NCBI GenBank assembly: GCA_004299465.1
Contig: SCST01000138.1
Span: forward strand, 1-7,122
From: Methylovulum sp.
GTDB taxonomy: Bacteria > Pseudomonadota > Gammaproteobacteria > Methylococcales > Methylomonadaceae
Length of the DNA: 7,122 nucleotides
Direction: 5' to 3'
This document shows positions 6,955-7,122 of the stretch, one piece after another; within the stretch, counting starts at the first letter, position 1, and each line of letters opens with the position of its first letter. Both the position numbers and the translations under genes were made by a program. A model generated the notes under the pieces. It searched no databases and had not been told where the DNA came from. It worked only from the letters and a program-made list of their open reading frames with translations.

Positions 6955-7080
6955 GTAACTGTTCAGAGCCCTGCCTGACGCGTAGGGCGTGCCGCGCGCG
7001 CCTTCTTCGACGCGTAGATAACGTGCCAGTCCGCTGGTGGCGCGCGCAGCACGCCCTACAGCAAGGGGCTGAATAGTTAC
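6955..7080. mobile_element. 126-bp MITE-like insertion, IS66-type ends
   Basis: The element is bounded by imperfect terminal inverted repeats: left GTAACTGTTCAG (6955-6966), right CTGAATAGTTAC (7069-7080), pairing at 11 of 12 positions with the twelfth a G-T, and weaker pairing further in (AGCCCTGC against GCAAGGGGCT). It is flanked on both sides by CTCATTCT, a perfect 8-bp direct repeat. There is no room for a transposase, so it would be non-autonomous. Ends starting GTAA together with 8-bp duplications are the pattern of the IS66 family; that assignment is an inference. Inside sits the 78-bp palindrome E2. The insertion lies directly between the upstream gene's stop and the dehydrogenase start. 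Confidence 0.75.
6982..7059. repeat. 78-bp dispersed-type palindrome E2, nested in the MITE
   Basis: Inverted arms of 21 bp (6982-7002 and 7039-7059) start GTAGGGCGTG and end CACGCCCTAC with one non-Watson-Crick position that becomes a G-U pair in the minus-strand RNA. The 36-nt loop starts TTCTTCGA, as in E1. Against E1 six stem positions changed in both arms so that pairing is kept, which supports selection on the fold or on a structure-recognising mobilisation. A 9-bp direct repeat GACGCGTAG occurs at 6977-6985 and 7009-7017. Confidence 0.85.
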
Positions 7081-7088
7081 CTCATTCT
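7081..7088. repeat. Right 8-bp target-site duplication of the MITE
   Basis: CTCATTCT, identical to 6947-6954. On the minus strand it overlaps the last base of the TAA that ends the upstream reading frame. Confidence 0.75.
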
Positions 7089-7122
7089 TATTGTTGCTGT
7101 TTCAACCATGCCTGCCAGACGG
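7088..7122 (-). CDS. C-terminal tail of an unidentified upstream gene
   Basis: One minus frame reads VWQAWLKQQQ followed by TAA at 7088-7090, using common codons. If the MITE and one target duplication are removed, this stop falls 7 nt before the dehydrogenase ATG at 6946, normal operon spacing, which supports it as a real gene end. A second frame (RLAGMVETATIRMR, TAA at 7077-7079) would have overlapped the dehydrogenase start as ATGA before insertion, but uses rare ATA, AGA and AGG codons. Ten residues are too few to name a product. Confidence 0.4.
   Translation of the reverse strand, partial: VWQAWLKQQQ

Noticed and set aside
6591..7076. Plus-strand frame of 161 codons
   Set aside because: It runs antisense to the dehydrogenase and through the MITE, with no domain or plausible ribosome-binding site.

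Overview
All genes in this window lie on the minus strand. The protein set (a type IV pilus ATPase, a bacterial valyl-tRNA synthetase close to the E. coli form, a CorA-family transporter and a short-chain beta-hydroxyacid dehydrogenase) points to a gammaproteobacterium of medium GC. The load of small palindromic repeats would suit a methanotroph-like (Methylococcales) genome, but that placement is only an inference.

Layout, low to high coordinate: (1) the N-terminal 412 codons of pilB, cut by the window edge, with a recognisable sigma70-type promoter; (2) a GU-containing terminator-like hairpin just past valS; (3) valS, whose N-terminal linker carries four in-frame 51-bp palindromic repeat units; (4) a 273-bp intergenic gap with a weak promoter candidate; (5) a CorA-family divalent-cation transporter with an MgtE_N-like front domain and a GMS in place of the usual GMN motif; (6) a 78-bp palindrome overlapping the end of the next gene; (7) a beta-hydroxyacid dehydrogenase of the HIBADH/GarR/GLYR type; (8) a 126-bp MITE-like insertion with terminal inverted repeats starting GTAA and perfect 8-bp target duplications, holding a second 78-bp palindrome related to the first; (9) the last few codons of a further minus-strand gene.

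The genes do unrelated housekeeping jobs (pilus motor, translation, ion transport, redox metabolism) and, apart from the dehydrogenase and its upstream neighbour, do not look like one operon. No defence, secretion or biosynthetic system is visible. The notable content is small repeats acting on ordinary genes: a palindromic repeat expanded inside an essential tRNA synthetase, a palindrome that supplies a stop codon, and a MITE that seems to have split a tightly spaced gene pair while leaving a copy of the ribosome-binding region next to the start codon.
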